DNA of 64,000 nucleotides from Thermaurantimonas aggregans (lineage in GTDB: Bacteria; Bacteroidota; Bacteroidia; Flavobacteriales; Schleiferiaceae), in NCBI RefSeq assembly GCF_003851885.1, contig NZ_BHZE01000014.1, positions 1-64,000 on the forward strand, given 5' to 3'. Of this stretch, positions 8,426 through 17,375 are shown piece by piece. The notes beneath the pieces were generated by a model that was not told the origin of the DNA, did not search any database, and saw only the letters and a list, made by a program, of their open reading frames with translations. Every line of letters starts with the position of its first letter. Position 1 is the first letter of the stretch. The translations under genes were made by a program, and so were the position numbers.

Positions 8426-9505
8426 TTAGGAGTGAACGAGTGACTTCTTATGGTTTTGAATGCGTTCTTGAGCTTTCACGTACGCAGCTTGATGAGTGGT
8501 GATATGTTGCTGCTCAGCGATGGAGATTACTTCGAGCAAAGTGTTGTAAATGTTTTCCGTACGGCGCAGCGCCTCCTGGCGATCGTATTTGGCTATTTCG
8601 GAGTACACATTGATCAGACCTCCAGCGTTGATCAGAAAATCAGGGCAGTAGAGTATGCCGCGTTCTTCGATCATCTTGGCATGGCGGTTTTCATCAGCCA
8701 GCTGATTGTTGGCTGCACCTGCTACAATGGCACAACGGAGGGCTGGAATTGTTTCGTCGTTGAGGGTAGCTCCAAGGGCACAGGGTGCATAGATATCTAC
8801 CTCAGCTTCAGCAAAGTGACCGTTGAAGGGCTTTGCTCTGTATTTAGCTACGGCTTCCTCTACGCGATCGGCATACACGTCTTGTACCCATACTTCCGCT
8901 CCAGCATTCGTTAGGTGTTCTACCAGCGTGATACCCACGTTGCCAACGCCCTGCACCAGCACCTTTCGGCCGGCAAGATTTTCGCTTCCCCAACGGTGTT
9001 TTGCAGCGGCCTTAATACCGACAAACACCCCGTAAGCTGTTACCGGACTGGGGTCGCCACTGCCACCCATTTCTAGCGGAATGCCGGTTACGTAGTCGGT
9101 TACCTCTTTCACGTAGCGAATGTCAGCTTCCTTGATACCCACATCTTCAGCAGTGATGTATCGGCCTGACAGGCTGTTTACATACCGGCCGAAGGCGCGC
9201 ATCATCTCAGGCGTCTTGTCTGTGCGGCTGTCGGCAATGATTACAGCCTTGCCACCGCCCAAATTGAGGCCTGCCAGCGAAGCCTTAAACGACATACCTC
9301 TCGACAGGCGAAGTACGTCCCAAAGAGCTATGGATTCATCTTCATAAGGCCACATACGCGTACCGCCGAGCGCCGGCCCCAGTACAGTTGAGTGAATTCC
9401 GATGATGGCTTTTAATCCAGTATCCGGATCATGGCAAAAAACTACTTGCTCGTGGTTGTCAAAGGAGGGATGATTGAAAACAAGGTGATGAACTTTTTCT
9501 TGCAT
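8426..9505 (-). CDS. Leucine dehydrogenase (Glu/Leu/Phe/Val dehydrogenase family)
   Basis: A 359-residue NAD-dependent amino-acid dehydrogenase. The N-terminal domain has GPALGGTRMWPY and the glycine-rich GLNLGGGKAVI with the substrate-binding lysine. The C-terminal Rossmann domain has the NAD motif VQGVGNVG (~residue 190). Length and motifs fit leucine/valine dehydrogenase, which deaminates branched-chain amino acids to keto acids that feed iso-branched fatty acid synthesis. It is the first gene of the nusB-DUF1573-yajC operon and is divergent from the ABC exporter gene. A second, distinct family member lies at 55800-57038. Confidence 0.93.
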   Translation of the reverse strand: MQEKVHHLVFNHPSFDNHEQVVFCHDPDTGLKAIIGIHSTVLGPALGGTRMWPYEDESIALWDVLRLSRGMSFKASLAGLNLGGGKAVIIADSRTDKTPEMMRAFGRYVNSLSGRYITAEDVGIKEADIRYVKEVTDYVTGIPLEMGGSGDPSPVTAYGVFVGIKAAAKHRWGSENLAGRKVLVQGVGNVGITLVEHLTNAGAEVWVQDVYADRVEEAVAKYRAKPFNGHFAEAEVDIYAPCALGATLNDETIPALRCAIVAGAANNQLADENRHAKMIEERGILYCPDFLINAGGLINVYSEIAKYDRQEALRRTENIYNTLLEVISIAEQQHITTHQAAYVKAQERIQNHKKSLVHS

Positions 9506-9542
9506 CTTGACTTTAATAATAATCGTTTAAGAACCCTTGTGA

Positions 9543-9550
9543 TACCTTTG
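9543..9550 (+). promoter_or_regulatory. Putative promoter -7 element of the ABC exporter gene
   Basis: TACCTTTG on the plus strand, in the 122-bp divergent region. It would give a leader of about 70 bases before the ATG at 9628. It fits TAnnTTTG; no convincing -33 box was seen. Confidence 0.45.
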
Positions 9551-9627
9551 CATATAGCCAAGGCATATCGGCGGCTAAAGTACAATGTTTGTGAGCAGTT
9601 CATCAAATTTCTTGGTCTTAGCAATTC

Positions 9628-11409
9628 ATGAAAAACCTTTCATACCTCAATAAATACATCCTTCGCTATAAATGGCACTTCCTTACAGGCACTCTGTTTG
9701 TTGCCATCTCAGTAGTCTTTGGCATTTATCCGGCACAGTACATTCGACTGAGCTTCAACGAAGTGGAAAAAGTAATCCACTTATATCGCTCTGGAGCTGC
9801 GGTCGACTACCATTTGCTATCAAACACGCTGCTTTGGTATGCGATAGTCATCATTGGCTCATCTATTTTAAAAGGGGCTTTTACCTTCTTTATGCGTCAA
9901 ACCATCATCGTGGCCAGCCGCCGGATCGAATACGACCTTAAGAATGAAATCTACCAACACTATCAGAAGTTGCATCTGGCGTTTTATCGCAAGAATTCGA
10001 CTGGCGACCTTATGAACCGCATCTCTGAAGACGTCAGTCGTGTGCGTATGTATATCGGTCCAGCGGTGATGTATGGCATTAACGTGCTGGTGACTTTGGC
10101 TATTGTGATTCCCATCATGTTCAGCATCAGCGCCAAGCTCACGCTCTACGTGCTTCTGCCCCTTCCTGTACTCTCGTATGTAATTTACCATGTAAGCCAG
10201 CTCATCAATGTACGAAGCGAGGTGGTGCAGCGCAAACTCTCAGACTTAAGCACGTTGGCTCAAGAAACTTTTTCAGGCATTCGCGTCATCAAGGCATTTT
10301 CTAAGGAAAATTTCTTCGCCCACTTGTTTGCTGAGGCATCTGATGAGTACAGCCGTGTAAACGAAAAGCTCTACAAGGTCAATGCGATGTTTATGCCGTT
10401 GGTGATGTTTCTCATCGGCCTGAGCACACTCCTTACAGTGTATGTAGGCGGTATGGAAACATTAGCCGGCCGCCTTACTACGGGAAATATTGCCGAGTTT
10501 ATCCTTTACCTCAATATGCTTACTTGGCCAGTTACCTCGATCGGTTGGGTCACCTCCATAATACAGCGCGCTGAAGCTTCACAGATGCGCATTAACGAAT
10601 TTTTACACACCGAGCCCGAAATAGTAAACCCCACTGAAAAACCCTTCGAATTCAAGGGAAAAATCGAATTTCAAAACGTCACAATGGTCTATCCTGACAG
10701 TGGGGTTAAAGCACTCGACAACGTAAGCTTTACCATTGAGCCCGGCACTACGGTGGGTCTTGTAGGTAAAACAGGCTCGGGTAAATCGACCGTTGCCGCC
10801 CTTATGCTCAGACAGTATGACCCCACCAATGGCCGAATCCTTATCGATGGCCACGACCTGCGCACCATTAACCTTGAAGACTATCGAAAAAACCTCGGCG
10901 TTGTGCCCCAAGACGGCTATCTGTTTTCGGACACCATTTACAACAACATTGCCTTTGGGCTTGACCATCCCAAAGATCAAGTTATTTATTCATCTGCTGA
11001 AATAGCCGATCTCGACGCCAACATTCGCGACTTCCCACAGGGCTATCAGACGCGCGTGGGTGAGCGGGGCATCACCCTTTCCGGCGGTCAAAAACAGCGG
11101 ACAGCTCTTGCCCGAGCCATAGCTCGAAGGCCAATGATGTACATACTCGACGACTGCTTGTCAGCTGTAGATACTGAAACCGAAGACCGCATATTGCGCA
11201 ACATTCGCCAGCTCACTGCTCAGGCTACTACACTCATCATCTCTCACCGAATCTCTTCTATAAAAGATGCAGACAAGATCATTGTACTCGATCACGGTCG
11301 TGTCGTTGAGCAGGGCACCCATCAGCAGCTCATTGATGCAGGTGGTTATTATGCTCATATGTATCAGCAGCAGGTACAGTCAGCTGCCCAGCCTGTCGAT
11401 TTGGAATAA
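9628..11409 (+). CDS. MsbA-like ABC exporter (fused permease and ATPase)
   Basis: A 593-residue half-transporter. Residues ~1-315 hold six membrane helices of the type I exporter fold, with the intracellular-loop motif NSTGDLMNRISEDV. Residues ~340-580 are the nucleotide-binding domain: Walker A GKTGSGKST (~380), ABC signature LSGGQKQR (~483), Walker B MYILDDCLSAVD (~505) and H-loop ISHRISS. In the Walker B region D replaces the usual catalytic E (ILDDCLSA), as in some asymmetric heterodimers, so ATP hydrolysis at this site may be weak or need a partner subunit. Substrate unknown; lipid or drug export is the family theme. Confidence 0.93.
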   Translation: MKNLSYLNKYILRYKWHFLTGTLFVAISVVFGIYPAQYIRLSFNEVEKVIHLYRSGAAVDYHLLSNTLLWYAIVIIGSSILKGAFTFFMRQTIIVASRRIEYDLKNEIYQHYQKLHLAFYRKNSTGDLMNRISEDVSRVRMYIGPAVMYGINVLVTLAIVIPIMFSISAKLTLYVLLPLPVLSYVIYHVSQLINVRSEVVQRKLSDLSTLAQETFSGIRVIKAFSKENFFAHLFAEASDEYSRVNEKLYKVNAMFMPLVMFLIGLSTLLTVYVGGMETLAGRLTTGNIAEFILYLNMLTWPVTSIGWVTSIIQRAEASQMRINEFLHTEPEIVNPTEKPFEFKGKIEFQNVTMVYPDSGVKALDNVSFTIEPGTTVGLVGKTGSGKSTVAALMLRQYDPTNGRILIDGHDLRTINLEDYRKNLGVVPQDGYLFSDTIYNNIAFGLDHPKDQVIYSSAEIADLDANIRDFPQGYQTRVGERGITLSGGQKQRTALARAIARRPMMYILDDCLSAVDTETEDRILRNIRQLTAQATTLIISHRISSIKDADKIIVLDHGRVVEQGTHQQLIDAGGYYAHMYQQQVQSAAQPVDLE

Positions 11410-11425
11410 TTCTTTTTTCTCTTCC

Positions 11426-11570
11426 GGCGTGCCCTTTACTCCTTTTGTTGTGTTCAGTCGTTTGGGTTTGTCAAGACATGATTCTAAAAGCATCTTCGTC
11501 TGGGTCAGGTTAACCCAGATAAGGCAGCAATGGTTGTTTTCGTAAGGTGCCATCCGCTTTTATCCCTCAC
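11426..11570 (-). repeat. Dispersed intergenic repeat, copy 2
   Basis: On the minus strand this begins GTGAGGGATAAAAGCGGATG at 11570, carries the GACCCAGACGAAGATGCTTT-TAGAATCA core (11487-11514), an AAACCCAAACGACTGA block, and ends ACGCC near 11426. It matches copy 1 at 4405-4560 in the opposite orientation. It fills most of the 302-bp gap between the convergent ABC-exporter and radC genes. No open reading frame was seen. Confidence 0.65.
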
Positions 11571-11711
11571 GAAGCTGTGGACTAGGGCCACATGTAAAAA
11601 CTCTTTGTGGGCTTTCGGTTTACCTCTAAAGCTAAACAAGTTATTTAAAAAAAAGCTTTGAATCGCCTACTGCAATACTCAGAATTTTAAATATGTCGGC
11701 ACTTTTGTCTA

Positions 11712-12404
11712 TCAGGGTCTGAAAAATTCATCCCTCAGGATGCTGTAACACTCGTTGTGCCCAAAAATGTAATGATCTATCAGCTGAATGCCCAGAAGCT
11801 TTCCGCCTTCTTCCAGGCGCTTAGTAAGCGCTCGATCGGCTTCCGAAGGTTTCAAGTTGCCTGATGGGTGATTATGAGCCACAATCACGCGCGTTGCGCT
11901 GCACTCCAAAGCTTTTTTAAACACCACAATCGGATCTACCATTGTGGCGGTTACACCTCCTGATCCAATGAGTTCACAACGCAAAACAGCCAGCCTGTTT
12001 GACAAATAGAGCGCGTAAAATCGCTCCACTTCCAAGTCGGCCAAGTAGCGGTTCAGATATACATACGCTTTGTCAATTCGATCGATGATTTCTTCATTAC
12101 TGCTGCGTGTGTCGCGCGTCCGTCGGCCTAGTTCCAGAGCGGCAAGTATGGTGATAGCTTTTGCCTTGCCTATGCCTTTGATCGATTTGAGCTCATCGAG
12201 GCTCATGCGCGCCAGTCGAAGCAAGTTTTTGTCGCACTTGTCCAGCACTTGGCGTGCCAGCTCCACGGCATTGAGCTCTCTGGTACCCGAGCCGAGAAGT
12301 ATTGCGAGCAGCTCTGCATCTGAGAGGGCTTCCCGACCTTTCAGTTCGAGTTTTTCACGCGGTCGGTCGTCTTTAGCTAGTTGTTTTATGCTTCTATTGC
12401 TCAT
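11712..12404 (-). CDS. radC: RadC family JAMM-domain protein
   Basis: A 230-residue protein. An N-terminal UPF0758 part (REKLELKGREALSDAELLAILLGSG) is followed by a helix-hairpin-helix (LKSIKGIGKAKAITI) and the JAMM/MPN+ metal motif VAHNHPSGNLKPSEAD at ~177-192, with both His, Ser and Asp ligands present. RadC was named from a repair phenotype later ascribed to another gene; its function is unresolved, although the metal site suggests a hydrolase. It overlaps the stop of the upstream oxidoreductase gene by 11 bp, so the two are co-transcribed. Confidence 0.95.
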   Translation of the reverse strand: MSNRSIKQLAKDDRPREKLELKGREALSDAELLAILLGSGTRELNAVELARQVLDKCDKNLLRLARMSLDELKSIKGIGKAKAITILAALELGRRTRDTRSSNEEIIDRIDKAYVYLNRYLADLEVERFYALYLSNRLAVLRCELIGSGGVTATMVDPIVVFKKALECSATRVIVAHNHPSGNLKPSEADRALTKRLEEGGKLLGIQLIDHYIFGHNECYSILRDEFFRP

Positions 12405-13515
12405 TGAGTGCGATTTCCTCTTTTACAAAGTTAGGCCAGCGCTTCATGTAGCGCACAAAGGGCATACTCAGTCCTTCTCTCATTAAATGCTCAGCTGAAT
12501 AAGGCGGGTAGTGGAGAGCCAAATTACTTGCCCATCGCTTAGGCAGGTCGTGATGTGCTATGGCTGCTCGTCCAACAGCAAGCAAGTCAGTGCCAAGCGA
12601 AAAGAGTTGATCGCCCTGTTCATGCGTCCAAATGTTGCCAGCGGTGCGCAGTAGGGTGGGCGAGGAGCCTCTCAATTGGCTGAAGTAGCTAATGGCCGGC
12701 GGGCCCTCGGGGTATTTGTTGGGTCGTTTCAGAGCATCCCATAGCGAGATATCGACATAGTCAACCTCCAAGGTGAAGAGTTGTTGAGCTGTTTCCAGAC
12801 TTTCGTCGAAGTCTATACCCGAGAAAAAGGAAAAATCTTCAGGCGAGATGCGCACACCTACCACCAGTTGCCCTTTCAGATGTTTCTGAACAGCGTTTAA
12901 AATCTCTTTTAAAAAGCGCCTTCTCTTTTCTGCATCTCCACCCCATTGGTCAGTGCGTCGATTGGTGGTAGCGCTGAGAAATTGGTGAATTAAGTAGCCA
13001 TGTGCAGCGTGAATTTCCACGCCGTCAAATCCGGCCTCTGCTGCTCGTATCGCAGCACGCTCGAAGGCTTGAATGACCCCTTGAATGTCTTCTTCACAGC
13101 CCTCTACAGCTATCTGATGCCCTTTAGCTGGATGGAATATGTCTGAGGCGCTCCAAACACGCCCGCCGTTTAAGGAAGCATCGGCACGCGAACCAGCGTG
13201 AAACAGTTGAGCAATCGAAAGAGAACCATGCGCTCTGATGGCTTCGGTCAGCTTTCGCAAGCCCGCAATGTGCGCATCTTCAGAGATGCCCATTTGACCC
13301 TGCCATGCCTTGCCGTCTTGCTGTACGTACATCGCACAGGTCACTACTGTGCCAAATCCTCCCTGTGCGCGCATGCTAAGGAATCGAATTTCTTCTTCTG
13401 AAGCTGTGCCGTCGGCATGGCTTTGTTGATTGGTCATTGGTGCTAACACCATTCGGTTTGGAGCTTTTTTTTTCGAAGCAGGGTAAAGAATAGGTTCCGT
13501 AAAAAGTGGTTTCAA
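12394..13515 (-). CDS. NADH:flavin oxidoreductase, old yellow enzyme family
   Basis: A ~373-residue FMN-binding TIM-barrel enzyme. MVLAPMTN near the start is the FMN-binding strand, EIHAAHGYLIHQFLS the active-site region and NRRTDQWGG the family signature; VGVRISPEDF and AVGRAAIAH follow near the C-terminus. Such enzymes reduce activated C=C bonds with NAD(P)H. No ATG gives a sensible N-terminus, so I favour the TTG at 13515 (reading MKPLFTEPILYP). The longer reading to 13638 would overlap the divergent dGTPase gene and adds 41 unrelated residues. It is co-transcribed with radC. Confidence 0.88.
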   Translation of the reverse strand: MKPLFTEPILYPASKKKAPNRMVLAPMTNQQSHADGTASEEEIRFLSMRAQGGFGTVVTCAMYVQQDGKAWQGQMGISEDAHIAGLRKLTEAIRAHGSLSIAQLFHAGSRADASLNGGRVWSASDIFHPAKGHQIAVEGCEEDIQGVIQAFERAAIRAAEAGFDGVEIHAAHGYLIHQFLSATTNRRTDQWGGDAEKRRRFLKEILNAVQKHLKGQLVVGVRISPEDFSFFSGIDFDESLETAQQLFTLEVDYVDISLWDALKRPNKYPEGPPAISYFSQLRGSSPTLLRTAGNIWTHEQGDQLFSLGTDLLAVGRAAIAHHDLPKRWASNLALHYPPYSAEHLMREGLSMPFVRYMKRWPNFVKEEIALNEQ

Positions 13516-13558
13516 GGCAGTATTGCGTTTATTTGCTGCAAAATAGCGTTTTATTTCT

Positions 13559-14935
13559 ATGTCCACTTCACCGGATTGGTCTAAAATCTTCACCGGCCGC
13601 AGGCTGGGCGACGAAGAAAATACCTCAACCCTTCGCACCGAATACGAGCGCGATTACGATCGCATTATATTTTCATCGGCTTTTCGAAGGCTGCAAAACA
13701 AAACACAGGTATTTCCGCTGCCCGGCCACATTTTTGTGCACAATCGCCTCACCCATTCGCTCGAGGTGGCCAGTGTTGGTCGCAGCTTGGCGCGCTATGC
13801 GGGCCATTACATCGCCCAACATTGCATAGATGCATCTGATCACTCCTCACAAGAATTCTACCGCTTCAGCTTGCCTTCCGTCATTGCCTCTGCTTGTCTG
13901 GCGCACGACATCGGCAACCCTGCCTTTGGCCATTCCGGTGAAAAGGCCATTAGCCAGTATTTTCTTCAGAATCAGGATTTAAAAAACCATTTTTCTGATA
14001 AAGAGTGGGCTGACTTGATCAACTTCGAGGGCAATGCCAATGCTTTCCGCATCGTGGCTCAGCGCAAGCCTTACCGAATACAACAGGGCCTTGGCATTAC
14101 CATGACCACCTTGGCCGCTATGATCAAATATCCTTGTGAATCTGTAGCAATAGACAAAACCACTGCCTATCGAAAGAAATACAACTTCTTTCAGAGCGAA
14201 GTTAACTTGTTTGAAGAAGTCGCGAATGCGACTCACATGAGGTTCGAATCAAGGGAACCTTTGGTGTATGCTCGGCATCCCTTTGTGTATCTGGTAGAGG
14301 CTGCCGACGACATCTGCTATGCCATAATGGATTGGGAAGATGCAGCTCGATTAAAAATTTTGCCACACGACTATGCTGCTGAGTACCTCTTGGCCCTGGT
14401 TAAAACCGATCCAGATTACAACGCGAGTAAAACGGAAAAAATTCTTCAAACCCTCCGCTCTGACCCTAACGAACAGTTGGCTTACTTGCGCGCAAAAAGC
14501 ATTAATGCCCTTGTAAAGCACTGTGCCGAAGTATTTACCCACTATGTTCGATCAGGCGAAATTTTTAATAATCCTAGGCCTTTGGCCAAAAAAGTGCCGA
14601 CAGAGGTATCAGACATTTTAAAAGAGATTAGCGAATTGTCCATACAAAATATTTACAACCACGATTCTGTAGTGAAAATTGAACTCGCTGGCTACCGCGT
14701 ACTTCGCGGATTGCTCGAAGATTTCGTTCCTGCCGTGCTCGCGTCAGAGCCCAACGCAGCAGAGGAAAAATTGCTTCAGCTTTTGCCCATTCAATACAAA
14801 CCCGAATACGCTGACACCGCCTATCAAAAGGTAATGAAAGTGCTCGACTTCGTCTCGGGCATGACTGATTTGTACGCTCTTGAGTTGTATCGGAACCTTC
14901 GCGGTATTTCTATGCCCGGATATGGCTTGCATTGA
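13559..14935 (+). CDS. dgt: Deoxyguanosinetriphosphate triphosphohydrolase (dGTPase)
   Basis: A 458-residue HD-superfamily enzyme that splits dGTP into deoxyguanosine and triphosphate. RTEYERDYDRIIFSSAFRRL and NKTQVFPLPGHIFVHNRLTH are family hallmarks. The metal ligands are seen in HNRLTHSLEV (~60) and AHDIGNPAFGHSGE (~120). It is slightly shorter than the ~500-residue E. coli enzyme. It begins 43 bp from the divergent oxidoreductase gene and is followed by a small zinc-ribbon-like gene on the same strand. Confidence 0.94.
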   Translation: MSTSPDWSKIFTGRRLGDEENTSTLRTEYERDYDRIIFSSAFRRLQNKTQVFPLPGHIFVHNRLTHSLEVASVGRSLARYAGHYIAQHCIDASDHSSQEFYRFSLPSVIASACLAHDIGNPAFGHSGEKAISQYFLQNQDLKNHFSDKEWADLINFEGNANAFRIVAQRKPYRIQQGLGITMTTLAAMIKYPCESVAIDKTTAYRKKYNFFQSEVNLFEEVANATHMRFESREPLVYARHPFVYLVEAADDICYAIMDWEDAARLKILPHDYAAEYLLALVKTDPDYNASKTEKILQTLRSDPNEQLAYLRAKSINALVKHCAEVFTHYVRSGEIFNNPRPLAKKVPTEVSDILKEISELSIQNIYNHDSVVKIELAGYRVLRGLLEDFVPAVLASEPNAAEEKLLQLLPIQYKPEYADTAYQKVMKVLDFVSGMTDLYALELYRNLRGISMPGYGLH

Positions 14936-14984
14936 GTTCAAACAGCAGCTGTGACGCTTTTGTTACCTTTCAAACGTCCACTAC

Positions 14985-15185
14985 ATGGAAGAATATTTTT
15001 ATCACTGCCCGTATTGCGATGCGCCTATTTCGACGTTAATCGAGCCGGTTCAGGGTTGGTACGATTACGAAGAAGATTGCGAAGTGTGCTGCCGACCCAT
15101 TCGCCTGCGTTTTAGGATAGTGTACACTGCAACCGGCCATGTAAGGGTTAGGACTTTTTCGGCCACAACGATTGACGATCTTTGA
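14985..15185 (+). CDS. CPXCG-motif cysteine-rich small protein
   Basis: A 66-residue protein with C8PYC11 and C32EVC35C36, a zinc-ribbon-like pair of knuckles. It matches the CPXCG-motif family (here CPYCDA), whose function is unknown. Between the knuckles is an acidic aromatic stretch (GWYDYEEDC). It lies 49 bp after dgt and 58 bp before folP, all on the plus strand. Confidence 0.85.
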   Translation: MEEYFYHCPYCDAPISTLIEPVQGWYDYEEDCEVCCRPIRLRFRIVYTATGHVRVRTFSATTIDDL

Positions 15186-15243
15186 GAAGATGCGAAATTT
15201 TCAACCTCAAAATAAATTTTTATCATTTCACCATAATTTTTAA

Positions 15244-16146
15244 ATGGATGTAATTTGCGCATACGCAAAACCTGCCCAAATGAAAAGGTACAACATCATC
15301 AACGAAATTCCTCCGAGCATCAATGTTGAAGGTAAACTCATCGTCTTCGATCGGCCGAAAGTGATGGGCATACTCAATGCCACCCCCGACAGTTTTCACT
15401 CCGTAAGTCGCGTGGCCGGCGTCGATGAGGCCCTCGCATTGGCTGAGAAGATGGTGGCTGAAGGTGCAGAGTTTCTCGACCTCGGCGGCTGCAGTACTCG
15501 TCCGGGCAGTGAACCTCCGACCATCGAAACCGAATGGGAGCGCATCCATGCTATCATACCAGCTTTGCGCAAGGCTTTTCCAGATACAGTGATCAGTGTT
15601 GACACTTATCGCTCAGAAATCGCCCGAAGAGCTCTAGATGCTGGCGCCCAAATGATCAACGATATCAGTGGCGGTACGCTCGATCCGCAGATTTTCAAAA
15701 TAGTGGCTGAATATCAGGTTCCCTATGTGCTCTCGCACCTCAAGGGCGTGCCCAAAACCATGCAAGACGATCCTCAATATCAAGACCTTATTGGCGAAAT
15801 CTACCACTACTTTAGCGAACGGATCAAAAAAGTGCGCGATACCGGCATCAACGATATCATACTCGATCCGGGCTTTGGTTTCGGTAAAAAACTTGAACAC
15901 AATTTCTTAATTCTCAAAAATTTACACATTTTCCAAGACTTTGCTATGCCTGTAATGGTGGGCATAAGTCGCAAATCAATGATTCATAAAGCTTTGGGAA
16001 TTTCTCCTGACGATGCTCTCAATGGCACTACAGCTCTTCACATGGCGGCATTGATGGGTGGGGCGCATTTGCTACGTGTACACGATGTGAAAGAAGCCGT
16101 GCAGACGATTAAGCTTTACGAACTCATCAAATACACCGAAGCCTGA
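15244..16146 (+). CDS. folP: Dihydropteroate synthase
   Basis: A 300-residue TIM-barrel enzyme that joins p-aminobenzoate to dihydropterin pyrophosphate in folate synthesis. MGILNATPDSF (pterin-site loop 1), DLGGCSTRPGS (loop 2), SVDTYR, and the C-terminal GISRKSMI and GTTALHMAAL are all in place. The start may be the ATG at 15244 or the one at 15280 (MKRYNIINEIPPS), which lies nearer conserved sequence. It ends 2 bp before cdaA, a frequent pairing in Bacteroidota. Confidence 0.95.
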   Translation: MDVICAYAKPAQMKRYNIINEIPPSINVEGKLIVFDRPKVMGILNATPDSFHSVSRVAGVDEALALAEKMVAEGAEFLDLGGCSTRPGSEPPTIETEWERIHAIIPALRKAFPDTVISVDTYRSEIARRALDAGAQMINDISGGTLDPQIFKIVAEYQVPYVLSHLKGVPKTMQDDPQYQDLIGEIYHYFSERIKKVRDTGINDIILDPGFGFGKKLEHNFLILKNLHIFQDFAMPVMVGISRKSMIHKALGISPDDALNGTTALHMAALMGGAHLLRVHDVKEAVQTIKLYELIKYTEA

Positions 16147-16148
16147 AT

Positions 16149-16922
16149 ATGGGGGCAATCACCTGGGTTCAGATTCTCGACATACTGCTCGTATCGCTGC
16201 TGATTTATCAGATTTATCGATTGATACGAGGTACCTCCTCTCAGAGCATACTCATAGGCATATTTGTCATCTATCTGATATGGAAGGTGGTGCACTGGCT
16301 CAATCTCACCCTCCTCACCGAAATCATGAGCCGCTTCATCGATATTGGTTTTTTAGCATTGGTTATCATCTTTCAGACGGAAATACGTCGATTTCTCCTT
16401 GTACTTGGCACCCCGGGCAGTCGCATCAATTTTCGCTGGCTTCGAAAGATATTGGCTAAGAAGTCTGAAGATATTCACGAAATGATGGATTACGATCAAA
16501 TCTTACTGGCATGTGAGCGCCTTCAGCGCCAGCGCAACGGTGCTTTGATTGTAATTGGTCGAAAAAACGTGTTGTCGCCTTACATCCAAACGGGTATCAG
16601 TATCGATGCGCATCTCAGCGCCTTGCTCATCGAATGCATTTTCCAAAAAACTTCGCCCCTGCACGACGGGGCGGTGATCATCGAAAAAAACAAAATCACC
16701 GCTGCGCGAGTCATCTTGCCCGTGAGTGAAAATCCGCGATTGCCTGCAAACTTTGGCCTTCGCCATAGAGCCGCTATCGGAATATCGGAGCGTACTGACG
16801 CCATCGTTATTGCCCTGTCTGAAGAAACTGGCCAAATCATGGTCTGCCACGATGGACAGTACCGCTGCGACCTCTCTAAGCCAGAGCTTAGCAAAGAGTT
16901 ACATAAATATTTCCTCTTTTGA
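16149..16922 (+). CDS. cdaA: Diadenylate cyclase CdaA (c-di-AMP synthase)
   Basis: A 257-residue membrane enzyme that makes c-di-AMP from two ATP. Three hydrophobic helices lie in residues ~5-80, followed by the DAC (DisA_N) domain with LHDGAVII (~171) and the nucleotide-binding RHRAAIG (~205). It follows folP by 2 bp, so the two are co-transcribed. Its stop codon directly abuts the stop of the convergent dtd gene with no spacer. Confidence 0.95.
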   Translation: MGAITWVQILDILLVSLLIYQIYRLIRGTSSQSILIGIFVIYLIWKVVHWLNLTLLTEIMSRFIDIGFLALVIIFQTEIRRFLLVLGTPGSRINFRWLRKILAKKSEDIHEMMDYDQILLACERLQRQRNGALIVIGRKNVLSPYIQTGISIDAHLSALLIECIFQKTSPLHDGAVIIEKNKITAARVILPVSENPRLPANFGLRHRAAIGISERTDAIVIALSEETGQIMVCHDGQYRCDLSKPELSKELHKYFLF

Positions 16923-17375
16923 TTATTCCCGGTTTTTTGAATCCATCAAAATCGTCACCGGGCCATCGTTTACCAGTTCTACTTCCATCATGGCTCCAAA
17001 TATGCCCGTATGCACTTTTTTACCGTGTAATTCTTCTACCTTTTTTACAAAGTATTCATACAGTTCGTTGGCCAGTGCGGGTGGAGCCGCGGCTGTGTAG
17101 CTCGGTCGGTTGCCTTTTTTGGTAGAGGCATGTAAGGTAAATTGACTCACTACTAGTACATCACCTTCTACATCGGCCAGCGATAGGTTCATCTTCCCCT
17201 GGCTATCGTTGAATATCCGCAGCTGAACGAGCTTCGAGGCTAGCCAGTCGGCATCAGTAGGCCCATCGTCGTGCGTAACGCCAAGCAATACCAAAACACC
17301 CCTTTCGATCTGTCCCGTAACTTGTCCGTTTACCGTTACTTTCGCGCGGCTTACGCGTTGAATCACAATTCGCAT
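16923..17375 (-). CDS. dtd: D-aminoacyl-tRNA deacylase
   Basis: A 150-residue protein that removes D-amino acids (and Gly from tRNA-Ala) from mischarged tRNA. The N-terminus MRIVIQRVSRAKVTVNG is the family start. The catalytic SQFTLHASTKKGNRPSYT and the Gly-cis-Pro-type NDGPVTI near the C-terminus are present. I placed the start at the ATG at 17375; the longer upstream reading would run through the divergent acetyltransferase gene. The two divergent start codons share the tetramer CATG. Confidence 0.95.
   Translation of the reverse strand: MRIVIQRVSRAKVTVNGQVTGQIERGVLVLLGVTHDDGPTDADWLASKLVQLRIFNDSQGKMNLSLADVEGDVLVVSQFTLHASTKKGNRPSYTAAAPPALANELYEYFVKKVEELHGKKVHTGIFGAMMEVELVNDGPVTILMDSKNRE

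Noticed and set aside
13516-13638. Longer N-terminus for the old yellow enzyme
   Set aside because: It overlaps the divergent dGTPase start and adds residues with no family similarity.
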